This document shows positions 35,557-48,118 of a stretch of 64,000 nt of DNA, piece by piece. Under the pieces are notes generated by a model. That model was not told the DNA's origin, searched no databases, and worked only from the letters and a program-made list of their open reading frames with translations. Position numbers and translations under genes: made by a program. This DNA comes from Takakia lepidozioides. Lineage: Eukaryota > Streptophyta > Takakiopsida > Takakiales > Takakiaceae. The stretch spans positions 9,486,001 to 9,550,000 of the forward strand of contig CM060733.1 of assembly GCA_030704615.1 (NCBI GenBank), given 5' to 3'. The stretch's first letter is position 1; every line of letters starts with the position of its first letter.

Positions 35557-36340
35557 CAAGCTTATTATGATTTTGCTGGCTTATGGCCCTTTTGGTACTG
35601 TACTTTCTCCCTCTTAGTAATTGTCTTGTCTTGTAGTCTTGTAATTTCTGTAATACATGCTCGTATAATTGACAGAAGGTGGAGTAAAAACTTCATCTCA
35701 CAAATGCACTTTGCGCTGTGAAACACTAGGGAAGGTACAGCTTGTTCACTTGATATCTGAAGTGGGAGGGGTTTCAACCTGGTAGCAAGGCCATGTAGTG
35801 CTTAGTGTAATACTAATGTGCATCTTTCTCTTTGATTCTTCTATTTTGTCCTAGTCCATGGTCAGTAGAGACACCTGTAATACATGCATCTTTACAAGAA
35901 AGAGGAGTCAACAACCACTGAGTACTGCAAGAGCTGTGAGGTTCCCAATGTTACTTCAACATCAGAAAAATAACTTTGTAAACATTTCCAGTTCAACCAT
36001 TGTGACACTGTACCCTAATGGAAGGAATACTGTAGGCCTACAGTGGGCCTTCAGGGTGCCTTCTGCCATGTGCGCACTAGGCTCTCTTATTGGTGTCTTT
36101 CTTATTGTACATCACTTTCGTCTCAATCTCTCACCGGAGTTGCACGATCAAAGTGATGAAATCTAAACACAATCGAAAATAAAGATAACAAAGATATCTT
36201 TATCAAGATATCATAAATACCATTCATAATCCAAATCTACTTGATGTATAAAAAACGAGCCACATTTATGGATCTTTTTGATAAATCTTTTCCAAGGACC
36301 TCTCCTATTGCAGTACACCACTCAAATTAATATAAAATGA
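35557..36340. other. Unclassified; possible membrane-protein remnant
   Basis: Near 36030-36150 on plus, GLQWAFRVPSAMCALGSLIG followed by VFLIVHHF looks like one transmembrane segment of a transporter, but I cannot assign a family. Nothing else recognised. Confidence 0.3.
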
Positions 36341-36344
36341 AACA

Positions 36345-36545
36345 AGCCTTAAATTGCAGTGAGTTCTCTTGCTTTGGCAAAACATATGAAGAAGGGAAAA
36401 CTAGGGAGCATGATTGAGCACAACACACCATCCGCGGCTTGACACGGTTTAAGGTCCTTTGACCATATTTTCTCCCTTGACTTCAACAGGATGCATAGTC
36501 TCTCTCTACAAGAGAGCCAATAAATACTCATCTTTTCATAAAACT
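36345..36545 (-). repeat. Dispersed repeat family R4, copy 1
   Basis: On minus: ttggctctcttgtagagaga, then gaagtcaagggagaaaatat, then gtgtcaag and a gcaaaacat-type end. It matches 47318-47510 across its length and 46415-46510 in part. Confidence 0.8.
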
Positions 36546-36666
36546 TGAATATAGCCCATCTATGTGGACGTTGTTCTCAGAAGTCGTCGCTAATAGTGCG
36601 GAGCAATGCGAAGCCCTAGTTCTAAAGACAATATTAAGAAACTGTTGAAAAGTTTTGCCATCAGGA

Positions 36667-36738
36667 GTCGTTGTAGTATAGTGGTAAGTATTCCCGCCTG
36701 TCACGCGGGTGACCCGGGTTCGATCCCCGGCAGCGGCG
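36667..36738 (+). tRNA. trnD: tRNA-Asp (GUC)
   Basis: A 72-nt nuclear-type tRNA. Acceptor stem GTCGTTG pairs with CAGCGGC (G-T pairs allowed). The A box is TAGTATAGTGGTAAG and the B box GGTTCGATCCC. Anticodon arm CCCGC-CTGTCAC-GCGGG carries GTC, decoding Asp codons. The discriminator base is G and no CCA is encoded, as expected for a eukaryotic gene. A T-run terminator follows directly. It looks functional and is single-copy in this window. Confidence 0.97.
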
Positions 36739-36741
36739 CAC

Positions 36742-36748
36742 TTTTTTT
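36742..36748 (+). terminator. RNA polymerase III terminator of tRNA-Asp
   Basis: Seven consecutive T residues begin four bases after the tRNA end. Confidence 0.9.
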
Positions 36749-37907
36749 AACGGCTCTACTTCGGTTGGAATTTTTCAGAATTATGTAGTTATGCAGCACA
36801 CGGCCTTCTAAACTCAGTTGGGTTCATATGGATCAAGGAGCATTTGTATCAATATTGCTTGTCAGATTGTTGTGTGTTGAAGCTTCACGTTAATCATTTC
36901 AATGGATATGGAGGTAGAATGATCAGCTTATGAGTGTCCTCGCTTCAAATTCTATGGCGAAAACGTTTCAAACTTCACAGTAAGAATTTGTGGCATGCAT
37001 TGGCATGTGATGAATCTTCTCTCAGCTGGTCCTTGAAGGCCGAACAGCAATTGACATTGCATGCAGAAGAACACTGGAATACTGTTCTCCGAATCATCTC
37101 ACTGGGAGAAACAAGACAATGGCAAACTGCTTGGTTCAATGCATGAGTGGGTCTTCCCAAACTCTTGGAACTCAGAATTGTGACTGACTTCGATTGGAGA
37201 ACTTATCATTATGTTTGGTACTGTACAAGGCGAGACGTTCAAAGAACAGCGAGATTCTGGCGAACGTACAGCTAGACGTTGTACTAACTAGTTTCCGACT
37301 TGAGGACAATGACATGCTTCTAGATAAAGCAATCATAGACTACATTCTCAGAAGTTGCATCAGACCTCTAAAGACATCGTAAAACTGGGCCACTTCTGTG
37401 AATCCTGCTGAACAATCCAGTGGTAAGACACACAAATGGCACTGGGTCTCCTGGCGCGGACGCAATGCCGAACGCCCAAGGTAGAGGATATCCGGAAGTG
37501 AAGCACCCGGACATTTTGCATGATTAGAGAACGGTGCGATTTATCTCCATTCTATCCATGTTGACAAGATCCCCCTCAAAATGCCGCCCATGCTGCCATG
37601 GCGGGCACCGGAAGGAGGTGAGGTGATAGGCCGCCTCCACAGTGTGGCCAGTCGAGTTTGGGCTGGTAATCTCTGCAAATAGAGACAGGGAAAACTTATT
37701 CATTGTATAGCACACTGTAGATTAACGGCAATGCCAGCCCAAGCCAGTGAAAATAGAGGTGGCCCCATCAGTTCGACACCTCTTATTAATTACGGGAGGC
37801 AGGCAAGATCCCTGTGTTGAATGCAAGAATTGAGAAAGATCTAAGGAAGTCTAAGGTGCGGCAAAGAAAGAGAAATTTTTCGTATCCATGGAGATCATCG
37901 AAACACG
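36749..37907. other. No gene recognised
   Basis: Lies between tRNA-Asp and the 3' end of the DUF4228 gene. Short open frames show no known motifs. A GT right after CCATCCAG near 37918 could be a splice donor of the DUF4228 gene, in which case a final exon would be here. Confidence 0.4.
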
Positions 37908-38765
37908 CTAATACCTGGATGGCTCCCTTCTTCTGGGATTTTGGGGCTGCTTCCCTGTCATCGGTGTAGAGGGACTTTGAGGCGTCCATGCTTGCTCCTT
38001 TGTTTTTGATGCCTGGAGAGTGAAAGGGGCGCACTCCTGTTTTGGTCCGAAAGAACGAACGTCTGAACAAAGCACAATCTGCCTCACGGGCGTTGCCCAA
38101 TCTCCCAACCACGCCAAGTTTTCGCCATCAAATTCGTGTGTAGAAATGGCATCCTCAGATATACAATGCAACTCTGGCCTCCATCGGTCTATACCGCCGT
38201 ACAAGCCAATAAGTTTCAAATAAGATTTTTCCAACTTCGCACCTTGGTATGTCTCTTGAACAGGATAGATGACACTCGACCGCAGACCAATTGATCCTGC
38301 CCTACGAGCAACAGCCTTGTTCTTCTTGAATGACCTCGTAGGAGACGAAAGATATCTCACCGGGGAGTTGAGTGATCCATCTTGGGGGCGGGAAGCTATA
38401 GTCCTACCTGGAGATGCCAAAATGTGGGTTGGTGTGACTGCAGATTTCTGCCCCATATTCTGCTGCTGGCGTGCAAAGCACGGGCATGACCTCGGAGTTG
38501 CCGAACTGAAAGGGAAGAGTCGGGGAAGAGGGAGCAACCAGTAGACACTACCACTGGCGAGCTTCAAGTCCAGAGGAAGCATCGCGGTTCGGTACGTGGG
38601 GAGCGTGTTGGCACTGGGTTGGCAAAGAAAGTGATGGGGATATTTCTGCAGAACCTCTTCCACGGTTGAGGCAGGTGGCAAATACAGCACTTGTCCGTCC
38701 CCATGGACCACTCTCACTGACCGCTCCGCCCCGCACACAGGAAACCAGTTTCTGAGCTTCCCCAT
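37908..38765 (-). CDS. DUF4228 (PADRE-type) protein
   Basis: A 285-residue frame starts at an ATG with MGKLRNWFPVCGA. Residues about 18-90 show the DUF4228 core: VRVVHGDGQVLYLPP, STVEEVLQKYPHHFLC, LPTYRTAMLPLDLKL and GSVYWLLPLP. The rest is basic and Ser/Pro-rich and probably disordered (LSSPTRSFKKNKA; TPQSPSTPMTGK). Plant members of this family are small proteins, many responsive to stress or pathogens, with no known enzymatic activity. The frame has no break and looks functional. The N-terminal Met-Gly-Lys could allow myristoylation, seen in some relatives, but this is inference. A possible donor near the stop leaves the exact C-terminus open. Confidence 0.88.
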   Translation of the reverse strand: MGKLRNWFPVCGAERSVRVVHGDGQVLYLPPASTVEEVLQKYPHHFLCQPSANTLPTYRTAMLPLDLKLASGSVYWLLPLPRLFPFSSATPRSCPCFARQQQNMGQKSAVTPTHILASPGRTIASRPQDGSLNSPVRYLSSPTRSFKKNKAVARRAGSIGLRSSVIYPVQETYQGAKLEKSYLKLIGLYGGIDRWRPELHCISEDAISTHEFDGENLAWLGDWATPVRQIVLCSDVRSFGPKQECAPFTLQASKTKEQAWTPQSPSTPMTGKQPQNPRRREPSRY

Positions 38766-38813
38766 CAGCCTGCACGAAAAGACAGATTTCCTTTTCCCAC
38801 TCTTCTAGACTAT

Positions 38814-38837
38814 GCACACACACACACCCACCCACCC
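38814..38837. repeat. (CA)n microsatellite running into CCCA repeats
   Basis: acacacacacac followed by cccacccaccc, about 50 bases upstream of the DUF4228 start codon, in its probable 5' UTR or promoter. Confidence 0.9.
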
Positions 38838-41100
38838 AAACTCAACCCAAATTCGACATTCTTCCGATTTCCTTCTCCCTAGTATCCATCCTTACAGTCG
38901 AATCCACTGCTTCTGGTTACACCGGATACGGAGTAACCTCTGGCATGATCAGCACAATTCCGCACGAACTACAAATTCAGAGAATTGTCGCCTGGTAAGG
39001 CCGAAACAGTCAGCAACGATCCAAGACCCACGCTAGATGCGACTGGACACACAGAGCAGCATCCCCCATTCTGAGTACGAGAGAACAGTCCCCGGAGTCT
39101 GCGTGCTTAAACCCTGTAATGATGACCACAAAGCTAATCAAAACATTGTCTGACAGACCAACACTCGCTTGACCTAAACTCACAAGCGCTGGAGAAAGAG
39201 AGAGAGATGAATGTGGGTGATGGCAACCCCCATCGCTTCTCCCCAACGCACACCTCCAAACCAGACTATCGCACGTCGTCTCTTCAACGAGTCTTTATCG
39301 CTCACTTTTCATCTTTATCTTCGGGGTGGGGACTACGCGTCAACTTGCCTTCTTATATCATGGGTTGTTCCCATCAAACTTGTTGGGAACATGTAGATTA
39401 TTTTAAACATTAATCCTGTATACTATTATTAGCAGTAAGACCACTTCATGGATACTAAATTAATAAAATAACGACAGGGACCACGTGTATACGTATTACA
39501 TTTCACAGAAACGTTTCACATACGTTCGTTTTTCACATTCTGTCCGTAACTCTATGCAGTATAATAAGACGGTCCCACAGATTTGGCTCCTCCCACAGTG
39601 TGGGGTTTTCTGACCTTCCCAAACTCCCCAAATGAATTGGGGTACATAGACACAACTTACTAAGTAAACTTTATTTACTTTCTACTCCCTAAAGAGAGAC
39701 CACTCATCATCGATACTTTTCTCCCCATGTACATTCCCATTACTAAATACATTAATACCTTACCTGTAAAGACAGCAAATAACCCTTTGCATAGAGGGCT
39801 TCACATATATTTAGAATTTCATCCATCTTACCGTAACTTAGTAGTTCCATTATATTGGCACTTCCATGGAGGCTTTGTTCGAACTATATGGCATATTGAA
39901 GTTATACCAAAAATCCATTATGAATGTCACTGTGAAGTTTATAAGATGACAACGAATCGTAGTTATTTGCAGGGATCAATAATTTTATGGTATCATATAA
40001 GTGGAATATTCTTATTTTGTCTCCAATTAGTTTTTAAACTACAACTATATGTTCAACCTAAGCTGAATCCACCATGATAGACACAATTCTTCATTCTGAA
40101 AACATTCATGAATGTTTATCATATCAAACTTCAATTCACCAAATCACCTACCACTATCTAGTTCATAACCTGATCATATTCGGACAACCTAATGCCCACC
40201 CAACAGCCGACTAGATCGGATTATACGACACCGTGACCTTGGTTAGTGAGTGTTTAAGTTGTGGCTAACCCACAACTTGTTCAGCCATTTGTAGTTAGTT
40301 AAGCATTCACACAGCCAACATTAAGCAATGGAGTACATTCTACATTCCAGTTTTTCACTGAAGTAAGAAAACTCCAGTAAGTTTGTTGGATCTTAATATT
40401 TTCATTTGGTTCCTTGTATAATTATTTACCTAATGACATGGCAGATATGGTCCAAGTGGAAGCAGCAATGGGACTGACCCCTACCAGGTCTACATTTGTC
40501 CAACAAGGAAGGGGTCGGCCGGTTGGATGGAGGGCCCACAGAGTTGACAGTAAGCCTGGCCAGCCCACATGTCGCCACGCAGCAGCTAGCGGGCAAAACC
40601 GGTGGTGGTCCGTATCTGCGGTCCGGCCGCCGTAGCATGAAGGCCACCCGTAGCCGGCCCGTATGCGGTATGCGGCCCATGGACGGGGTCCCACCGGGTG
40701 GGCCCCAAAAGGTACAGGGTGATGGGTCAAGTGTCTAGTGTCTTATGAGGTGACCGGTCATAGGTGCTATAACGGTCATAGGGTGTTTTACCCTAGTGTC
40801 TACCCGAGCAGGCAACTTTGTAATTGGTGAGCCAAAATATGGTTTCTACCTTTCCTACCACATCATTATGATTATGTCAGCCAAACACTTGGCAAAAATA
40901 AAAAATAAGAATACTATGTTATAAAAAATGTAAAATAAAACAAGATCCCCAATAAATCTGTATAATCTGCCAAAATCAACAGTGAAATGTCTTCAATTTT
41001 GGTGAAGGGATGAAGCTGTTTGGTAGGTACCACCCGTGTAAGGTTCAATTTTGTGGATGAGTGGGTAGCCGAACTTTACTTTACGGGGAAGGGTAGTGAT
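38838..41100. other. Intergenic; one GC-rich island, no gene
   Basis: Contains the upstream region of the DUF4228 gene, an A/T-rich stretch, a GC-rich block at 40490-40720 (ggtcggccgg, tgcggtccggccgcc, ccaccgggtgggcccc) and a sequence at 40257-40320 that recurs at 41795-41850 (acaacttgtt, ccatttgtagt, agttag). The A/T-rich open frame at 39727-40077 has no known motif. Confidence 0.4.
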
Positions 41101-41104
41101 TTTT

Positions 41105-41345
41105 AGGCATTTAAAAATGACATATATCGTTCGGCAATTACTACCAACCTGGATTGGATGGGTGCATGAATTGTAGCTTTCTTTAATGAATGAATCAGCT
41201 TCCTGCCGTCTTTTTTCGGACCCTTCATTTCGTTAACTAATAGAGGTGGCCTTATTACATTGGCCCCTTCTTTTAACTCTTGGACCACGCTAATTCCTGG
41301 ACCACTCTACAATTAACCCGCCCGAATGAAACTGCTTTACATATT
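41105..41345 (-). repeat. Dispersed repeat family R2, inverted copy
   Basis: On minus: tttcattcgggcgggtt, gtggtccaggaattagc, aataaggccacctctatta, aaatgaagggtccgaaaaa. It matches 17126-17262 and, in part, 16905-16980. Confidence 0.75.
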
Positions 41346-41730
41346 AGAGGTCTGGTCTCCTCCACCCTTCCCTTTGGGTCAGCCCAGTCCTGTAGCAGAA
41401 TTGAAAGGGGGTTGAAATGGGCGGCAGTGACATCGAAGTACTTAGCTAGTGACATGGAAATACCTGGCTAGGATTTTCAAAGAGAGAGGGTATGTGAGCA
41501 AAGACAAGCACAAGCGAAGCACCAAGTCCCCTTTCCCGGGGTGTCGTGTTGGTAAGTAAGTTAGGTAAAGGTACGTTCACGATACGTCAATGCGTGTTTG
41601 CTTACACTGTGGGTTTTGTGGTTGCGTGGTTGTGCTCGTCAATTGAGCTGTCATTCATTCTATCAGAAAAATAAGGAAAAAAACAGAGAGAGAAAAAACT
41701 AAAGGTTAAGGTGTTGTGGGTACATCCCAC

Positions 41731-42524
41731 CACCCTTGAGTTAACCGCCACTTACACCAGATTCTGTGAGAGCATGAACTTTGTAATTGAATACTCCATA
41801 CCTACAACTTGTTAACCCATTTGTAGTCAGTTAGGCACCACCGGCCAAATTACTAAATTATGAATTCATTCCTTGGAAGTTCAGTTACATTGTGTTTGCA
41901 GAAAAACGTTGGGCGGTTCTTAGTTTTTTTAATATCCACAGGGTCCGGATGATATATCCTGTGGATCCGGATATTAGAATAATTTGCTTTTCTAATATCC
42001 GCTGGTTATGCATAGTGGAAGTTTTTAAAAATCTGCCGGATATAAATAAGTCCGGATATTTAGATTTTAATATCCAGCGGTTATAGAGTAATCCGGATAT
42101 AAATAATCATGAAATATAATTATTATTTTTAAACAGAGGGATTGTAGCCCTGATTTAACTTTATTGAGATTTACTCGCAATTTTTTATTTTTTAATCAAA
42201 TTAAATTATTAAAATTCTAATAAAATATTAATATTTTCTTTTATTTTCTTTTATCCGGTTGAGATCCGGTATTTTGGCTACATATCCGGATACAATCCGG
42301 TTATTAAACCTTTTTATATCCGCTCCTATCCGGATCCTCCGTTTTATGTATCCGCCAGATATAAATAATAGCCGGATATCAAATAGTTGCCGGATCTGGA
42401 TCCGGATACATTGATATCCCGCCCAAAACTGGGTCCAGGTAAACAAGTTGTCCGTTAGCCACATATATACTATCCAAGTGTCCGATAATCTGATCTGCGA
42501 TAAGTGGCGGTTAACTCAAGGGTG
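41731..42524. mobile_element. 0.8-kb element with 24-bp perfect terminal inverted repeats
   Basis: 41731-41754 (CACCCTTGAGTTAACCGCCA...) and 42501-42524 are exact inverted complements. The interior has no ORF of note but is filled with TCCGGAT words (next entry). It is probably a non-autonomous DNA transposon. The flanks do not show an obvious target duplication (left ...cccac, right ttaagg...), so the outer limits may extend slightly. Confidence 0.75.
41925..42425. repeat. Dense TCCGGAT-type subterminal repeats
   Basis: About 20 words of the type atccgga, gccggat or tatccgg occur in two clusters (41940-42100 and 42250-42420) separated by an A/T-rich centre (42110-42245). Many are self-complementary. 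The layout, clusters near both ends of an element with matching termini, resembles transposase-binding subterminal repeats. Confidence 0.7.
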
Positions 42525-45500
42525 TTAAGGCAAACCGTCCAGCAAAATGCCCCCGTTTTACCCATGTCCAAAAACATGCTCAGACCTGCAAAACTTTGAC
42601 CCTGGAATCATGTTCCTCACCACATCCTCTGTCTTCTCCAAAGTTTCTAGAGTTTTCTCTTCAGATTTCGGTATACTGAGTCCTTTGAGATGATCTGGAA
42701 GGGCGGGCCCGGGTCCAAAACTACATTTTCTACACGACATTCTTTGGAGAAAAAATGGCCGCACCCAAACCCAATTTGCCAAATTCGGGCCTGACACACA
42801 ACTCCGTACGTATCTGCCACCCAACAACGATCCAGCATACCGTACCTGACCCCTATATACTGGGGCCCACTCTGAACATTTCACAAAACTTGACCAGAAA
42901 CTACAAGATCCAAGTCAAACCTGAATAAGTATTACTCTGGACATTAAACAAAATTTTACTTTACTTTACTTTACTCTTTAGGAGTAACACAAAATGACAC
43001 AAACCTACAGTAACACTACGATAGATAAAGAGGTTTAGGGATTAAAGATTTATGTATGCAACATCAGTCCCATGGCTGACCGTACATAAAAATACTGCAT
43101 AAAGACTCCGGTAATACGAAGAATTGTTTTGTATAGAGGAAGGGCCTTCCTCTGAATAAAGAAATAAAATGGTTTCTTTTTCTTTTCATCCTGGGAGGTG
43201 TGCATTACACAGAGTGTAATCCGCACTATGCGTTACACTTTTTTGTATTGCCCTCGTACTCACGACTGGCTATTACACTGTATAACAAAATGATATTAAC
43301 GAATAGAAATCAGCCCCAGTTTCTTATGGAATGATTGGAACCTGCTAACCAAAGCCATTGTGTTGTTGGGTTGCTGAGTTATTGGATGAACGAATATGAG
43401 ATAGGAATGAAAAATCCGATATCCAAGAGCATTTAAAAGAGGGATTAAATTTCTTATAACCCAACATGTACCACTTTTGAAAAATTTGCTAAAAACAAAA
43501 ACAGTTATAGAGATAACATCTATTCAGGTTTGACTCTGACTTGTTGCAGATAAAGCCTATCCAGGTTTGACTTTGACTTGTTGGGGATACGCCTACCAGG
43601 TTTGACCTCATAGATTGTTACTTGCCAGCGTCCGGGAAATAATTTCAGTTGAAGCAGCCAGTAGCCGCTCATTCCCAGCAGCAATCGGCTAAGTGGGTTG
43701 GGCAGTCGGTTGCTGCCCCTTAGTGGTAACTATACCCGGTCAATTTCCGAGATAATTTCTTTACAACCGGTAATATTCCTAATGATTTATTTTGTGTTCA
43801 GCTATAAATCCGGCCCTTATAAATATCAACCTGTTGACAACACAAGTGTCAAATGCACAACAATAAGTAAATAATAATAATAATAAATAATCACAACCAG
43901 TTTTAAGCAATTCAAACAAGTGAAGAACATTGTATCCTTATAGAAGTTGGACCTGTCAATGCCTTCAAACCACATGGAGGCCAAGAATTGAACCCGCGAG
44001 GACAGGTGAGCTGTGATAGCAGGCAGCGAGTGCAAGCAGGCGTGGGCTGGGGCTGCCAGAGCAACGTCCAAACTTAGTAGGGTTTGCCCGCGGGCCCGCT
44101 GAGTTCAATATTTTTTCACCTAAACGCCCTTCCTTGGATGTAACCCGGCCTGGCACGTTGGATTTATGCCATGTGGTGGACTTCGACGGCCATTTCCATT
44201 TTTTGTAATATAAGAAGGGCCGGAATCCGTCCAGGCCTTGCCAACTAAGGCAGATTTCCTGTCTGTAATGAAATGGAAAGGCAAATATCCTTCCTAAAAG
44301 TAGGGCACCCGGTTGATTTCCACTTCGGCCATTTTTTCCCTCGGATCCATTTCCTGAGGTTTCATATTTCATTCGGAAATTCTGGAATTCAGTAGGCTAG
44401 CATGTAACTGGCTGCCGGTTCTCCCCGGACGTTGTTACTTGCTATCAAAACTGTTTTTCGGGATGGATTTTATGGAATTTCTCGCTGCTTTAATACTTGT
44501 TTTTGCAGCAAGAGTCTTGGAGGATAAAGTACACCTAACCATGTCATCAAATATCATCCAACGTGGATGAAATACTGAGGATCTAATCACATGAAATGAA
44601 TTTTGTTTTTCTGGAAGAGGAAGGATTTCTTGGATGAAAAATCCCTGCTGTCAGATGTTTCCAGACATCCATTTATTCCATTTGGAGGCCGTTTCCAAGG
44701 TCAGATCGGGGCTGCCTGACCTGTTTTGCCAAAACATGCCTACCGCCACATGTGGCCCGCGGTATTGAGGGGCCACGCTCCCCACCCCCTGCCTGGCGGG
44801 CCCCATGACCGACACAATCAGCCAGTGCGGGGCTGTCACGCCGCGCTGGCCCTTTGAATTGGGCGGATCCGACAGCGAGGTGCCCTAAAACAGTTCTGGG
44901 GCACGTATGCAGATGGCCACCAGCCGGCTCCCTGCTTATAGAATTCATACCTAACTTAAGTTAAATAACAAATCTTCTTCGGACACTCTGCTGGCAGCGT
45001 GACGAGGATTGTTGGAAAGCTGGAAGTCAGGGCTAACTTACATTCTATCTTCCATCACAGGAGTAGGTTAAGCACAGACAGCACAGGGTAAAATTAAACA
45101 AACAGGTGCGAGTCCGACTTGGAGACTCTGGGAGATGTTCTCTATGTAGGATCTCTACAATATTTTACTTTCCCTCTTTGTTGGGAGATTGCAACTCGGG
45201 AATGTGCCCAGTGAAGCACCTTCATTCTCGCCGTCCAAATGCAAATAGTATACATTGTGTGTGTCAGCTAGCTATCCCACTCATACCAGGGCCACACGTG
45301 CCATATACGTCCCTGGAACACAGCTCTCAAAACGCGGGGCTTCTGCGTTGTCAGACCGTCTCTAGATTGGCCCCCCCCCTCCGGGCAACCCAATTTTCCA
45401 ACGCTAAGAGAACTACGTTATGTGGCCTAACATACGTTCTGGGAAGCTGGTACCATATCATAGAGCTCCACGCGTCCGGCATCATTTTCACGTGTGTTAT

Positions 45501-46414
45501 GTGCCGTTGGATTACACACCATCTCAATCATTCATGGTTTGCCACCTGTTCAACGGTGTCGTTGCATCCTATTCATTCAAAGTGGGGTATCTGGGAATTG
45601 AATCTCTCCTCGACGTATTTGGTTCTGGGAGTGGATTGTAGAGCATAATGGGCTTGGAATCCTCATATTACAGCCAGCCAGCCTCGCTTTTGAAATGGAA
45701 AAAATTGTGCGGCATCCACCATGTAGGATCTCCCTCTCAGATCGGTGAAACCCCTCCGCGCTCAAGCAACATCATCCCTTCCGCGCACTGCAAGACACCT
45801 CTCCCCGGTATTTCCGGGCAATTCCAAAAAGCTGACGATGTTGATGTGGCATGATGATGACGACGACGTGGTGACAATGACGTGGATGACAGCCTATGTG
45901 GCCACACACAGCCGCTGTCCAACAACGTTGCGGGGCCTGCGCTCAAGAACTGGGCGTCCACCTTGTTGGGCCTGCACCTTGTGTGGCGGGGGCATCAAAG
46001 TCAGATGCTGACCGGCAATCGATCAGAATGAGGCAAGTTGTGCCAGCCGCCCTCCTACTTAAAGTTTGAACTATTTTTATGTATAGGTAATGCCCTGAGT
46101 GGAGGGCATTCCTGGATTTAAGGGCCTGATGTGGGCTGGTAGCCCACGTGGAAGGCCCAAAAATCCGGGAATGCCCCACACAAGGGGCGTTACCCTGCGT
46201 AAAGAAATGCCAATTTTTTTTTTAAAAAAATCTAATGGCCGGTGCATTCTACATTTTGGAATGCACTGGATGGAGCTGATAAGGTGGACTGCACCCTGAT
46301 GAATTCTGCTTTTTAACGACATGGTAAATACAAACAAATTTTTTTGGCAATGCTTTACGATGTTTTCTTCAGGGAACAAGTCATTGTTGTTCTTGTTGTT
46401 TGTTGGCTCTGTCC
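42525..46414. other. Intergenic; simple repeats and GC-rich blocks, no gene
   Basis: Holds a (TTTAC)n run at about 42957-42976, a (TAA)n run at about 43870-43890, a paired ttgactttgacttgttg repeat at 43530-43585, and a GC-rich block at 44690-44900 with composition like 40490-40720. No coding motif is recognisable on either strand. Confidence 0.4.
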
Positions 46415-46510
46415 CTTCAGGGCAGAGACTTTGCATCATGTTGAAGTCAATGGAGAAAATATGGTCAACGGACCCTACACCGTGTCAAGAATATGATTGG
46501 TCTAAAGCAG
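46415..46510 (+). repeat. Dispersed repeat family R4, partial copy 2
   Basis: Contains cagagactttgcatcatg, gaagtcaatggagaaaatat and ccgtgtcaagaatatgattgg. It matches the first half of 47318-47510 and, inverted, 36345-36545. Confidence 0.8.
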
Positions 46511-47317
46511 CTCTTAAGTATAAACCACGTGGCAGCTTGTTGCTTCAATGGACAGAGCCTCTCGCGGTTTGCGGTTTGTTGTTGTTGCTGCCGTCGTGCG
46601 AGCTCATGGACTTAGAAACCGATGAAGTCTACAGCTATGCTAGACAGCGTACGTCCTCACAGGAATCCTGCAATCACGACGGTTACGCCCACACATGTAG
46701 GGCGTAGCATAGCTGCTGATGCACGTCAAGGCCGCTGTCGTGCTCGCAAGCCCGGGCAACACAGACACCTGAGATGCTTGAAGCCCGCATTCTAGGGTTT
46801 GAGAGCCAGCAATCGGACTGAAGGGGCGGGGGCATGTACACCTGGCAAGCACCGATTATTCAACCATGGGTCGCGTGGCGTTCTTTTATTCGTTTCTGAG
46901 GAAGTTCACAAATAGGTGTCCAGAAATTGCCACCTGTCCTTGATTTTTCGTCCCACCATTCATCCATTAGGGTTGGTATGGCTGGCGGTTCCTGCACTCT
47001 TCTACACCAAAGGGATTGATCTCCAGACTACTTTTTGGTCCTGGACAGGAGGTCACGCACCGATTGCTCCATCTACACATCTCTCATTCCATTTCTTCAG
47101 CAGCATCAACCTCACTGTTGTCGCCCAACTGCACCAACCATGAACTCTTTACAGCTTCTCATACCCTCTTCACACCCACATGTTCATATGGGCACCAGAT
47201 CCACACTACCCACATACCAGAAGAAGCTACTTGGAGGGAGAACAGGTTATTTCAGGAGAAGACCAGAACATCTACGTTACCAGGAACAATTCTGTCTGCC
47301 AGGAATGGGTGAAGCTT
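46511..47317. other. No gene recognised
   Basis: Spacer between two R4 copies. Open frames overlap in several phases without known motifs. Confidence 0.4.
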
Positions 47318-47510
47318 TGTTGGCTCTCTTGCAGAGAGAGACTTTGCAACATGTTCAAGTCAAGGGAGAAAATATGGTCACAGGACCTTACACCATGTCA
47401 AGGCTCCGATTGGTGTGTTGTGCTGAGTCATGCCCCTTACTCTCTTCACCTTCCTCTTCTGTTTTGCCAAAGCAAGAGAACCCATAGCCGTTTTAGGCTT
47501 GTTAACTAAA
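47318..47510 (+). repeat. Dispersed repeat family R4, copy 3
   Basis: tgttggctctcttgcagaga, gttcaagtcaagggagaaaa, ccatgtcaag, and the end ttttgccaaagcaagagaac. Full-length match to the inverted copy at 36345-36545. Confidence 0.85.
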
Positions 47511-48118
47511 ACTGGGCTATAAAATCCCTATAACCTCATTTCACTATTCTTTTTAGACATCCCAACAAAGAGCTCGAGGAATTCCCAGCTAGAAAAAAAT
47601 AAAAAAATAAAGAAAACCCCAACAAAATCCAAAGCTTAGTTGCATTGATGAACTCCGTACGAACTCTGCTTGTCTTATTATGGTGGAATTTCTGTGGTGG
47701 GAAGTGTGAACGCCACACACATGAGACCAGGGACAAGCTGCTCAGGGAAAACCCAATACAAGCATCACGTCTGTTTGACATGCCATCGGTTTTTGGTACC
47801 ATTTGCACTTCACTTCAGAGGATCTCCAAATGTGATACTAGGAAGTGAAGCTTATACAGTCTAATGATGCCCCAAGTTGGACATTTGGAAACAAACGTGG
47901 ACGTTCGGAACCTTTTACAAAACATTTACACAAAAGTCATGTTCTTCCATGCTGGCGTGCGGAAAAAATGGCCTCCATCAAGTTCAAGAACTAGTGCGAG
48001 CAAGAAGGTGGTCCACCACAATTTAATGGAGACAAACAAGGTACAGCAAGAGCTCATGCGCCAGCGTGCTTCAGCATGCCGTTTGTCCTGGCCGATCAAC
48101 TGGAGACGTGCAACAGTA
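47511..48118. other. No gene recognised
   Basis: No known motif on either strand. Confidence 0.4.

Noticed and set aside
39727-40077. 116-residue plus frame
   Set aside because: A/T-rich, no recognisable domain, no supporting context.
40414-40738. Several overlapping frames in a GC-rich block
   Set aside because: Long frames are expected by chance in GC-rich DNA because stops are rare; no domain is recognisable.
43960-44060. B-box-like GCGGGTTCAATTC on minus
   Set aside because: No convincing A box or cloverleaf around it, so not called as tRNA or SINE.
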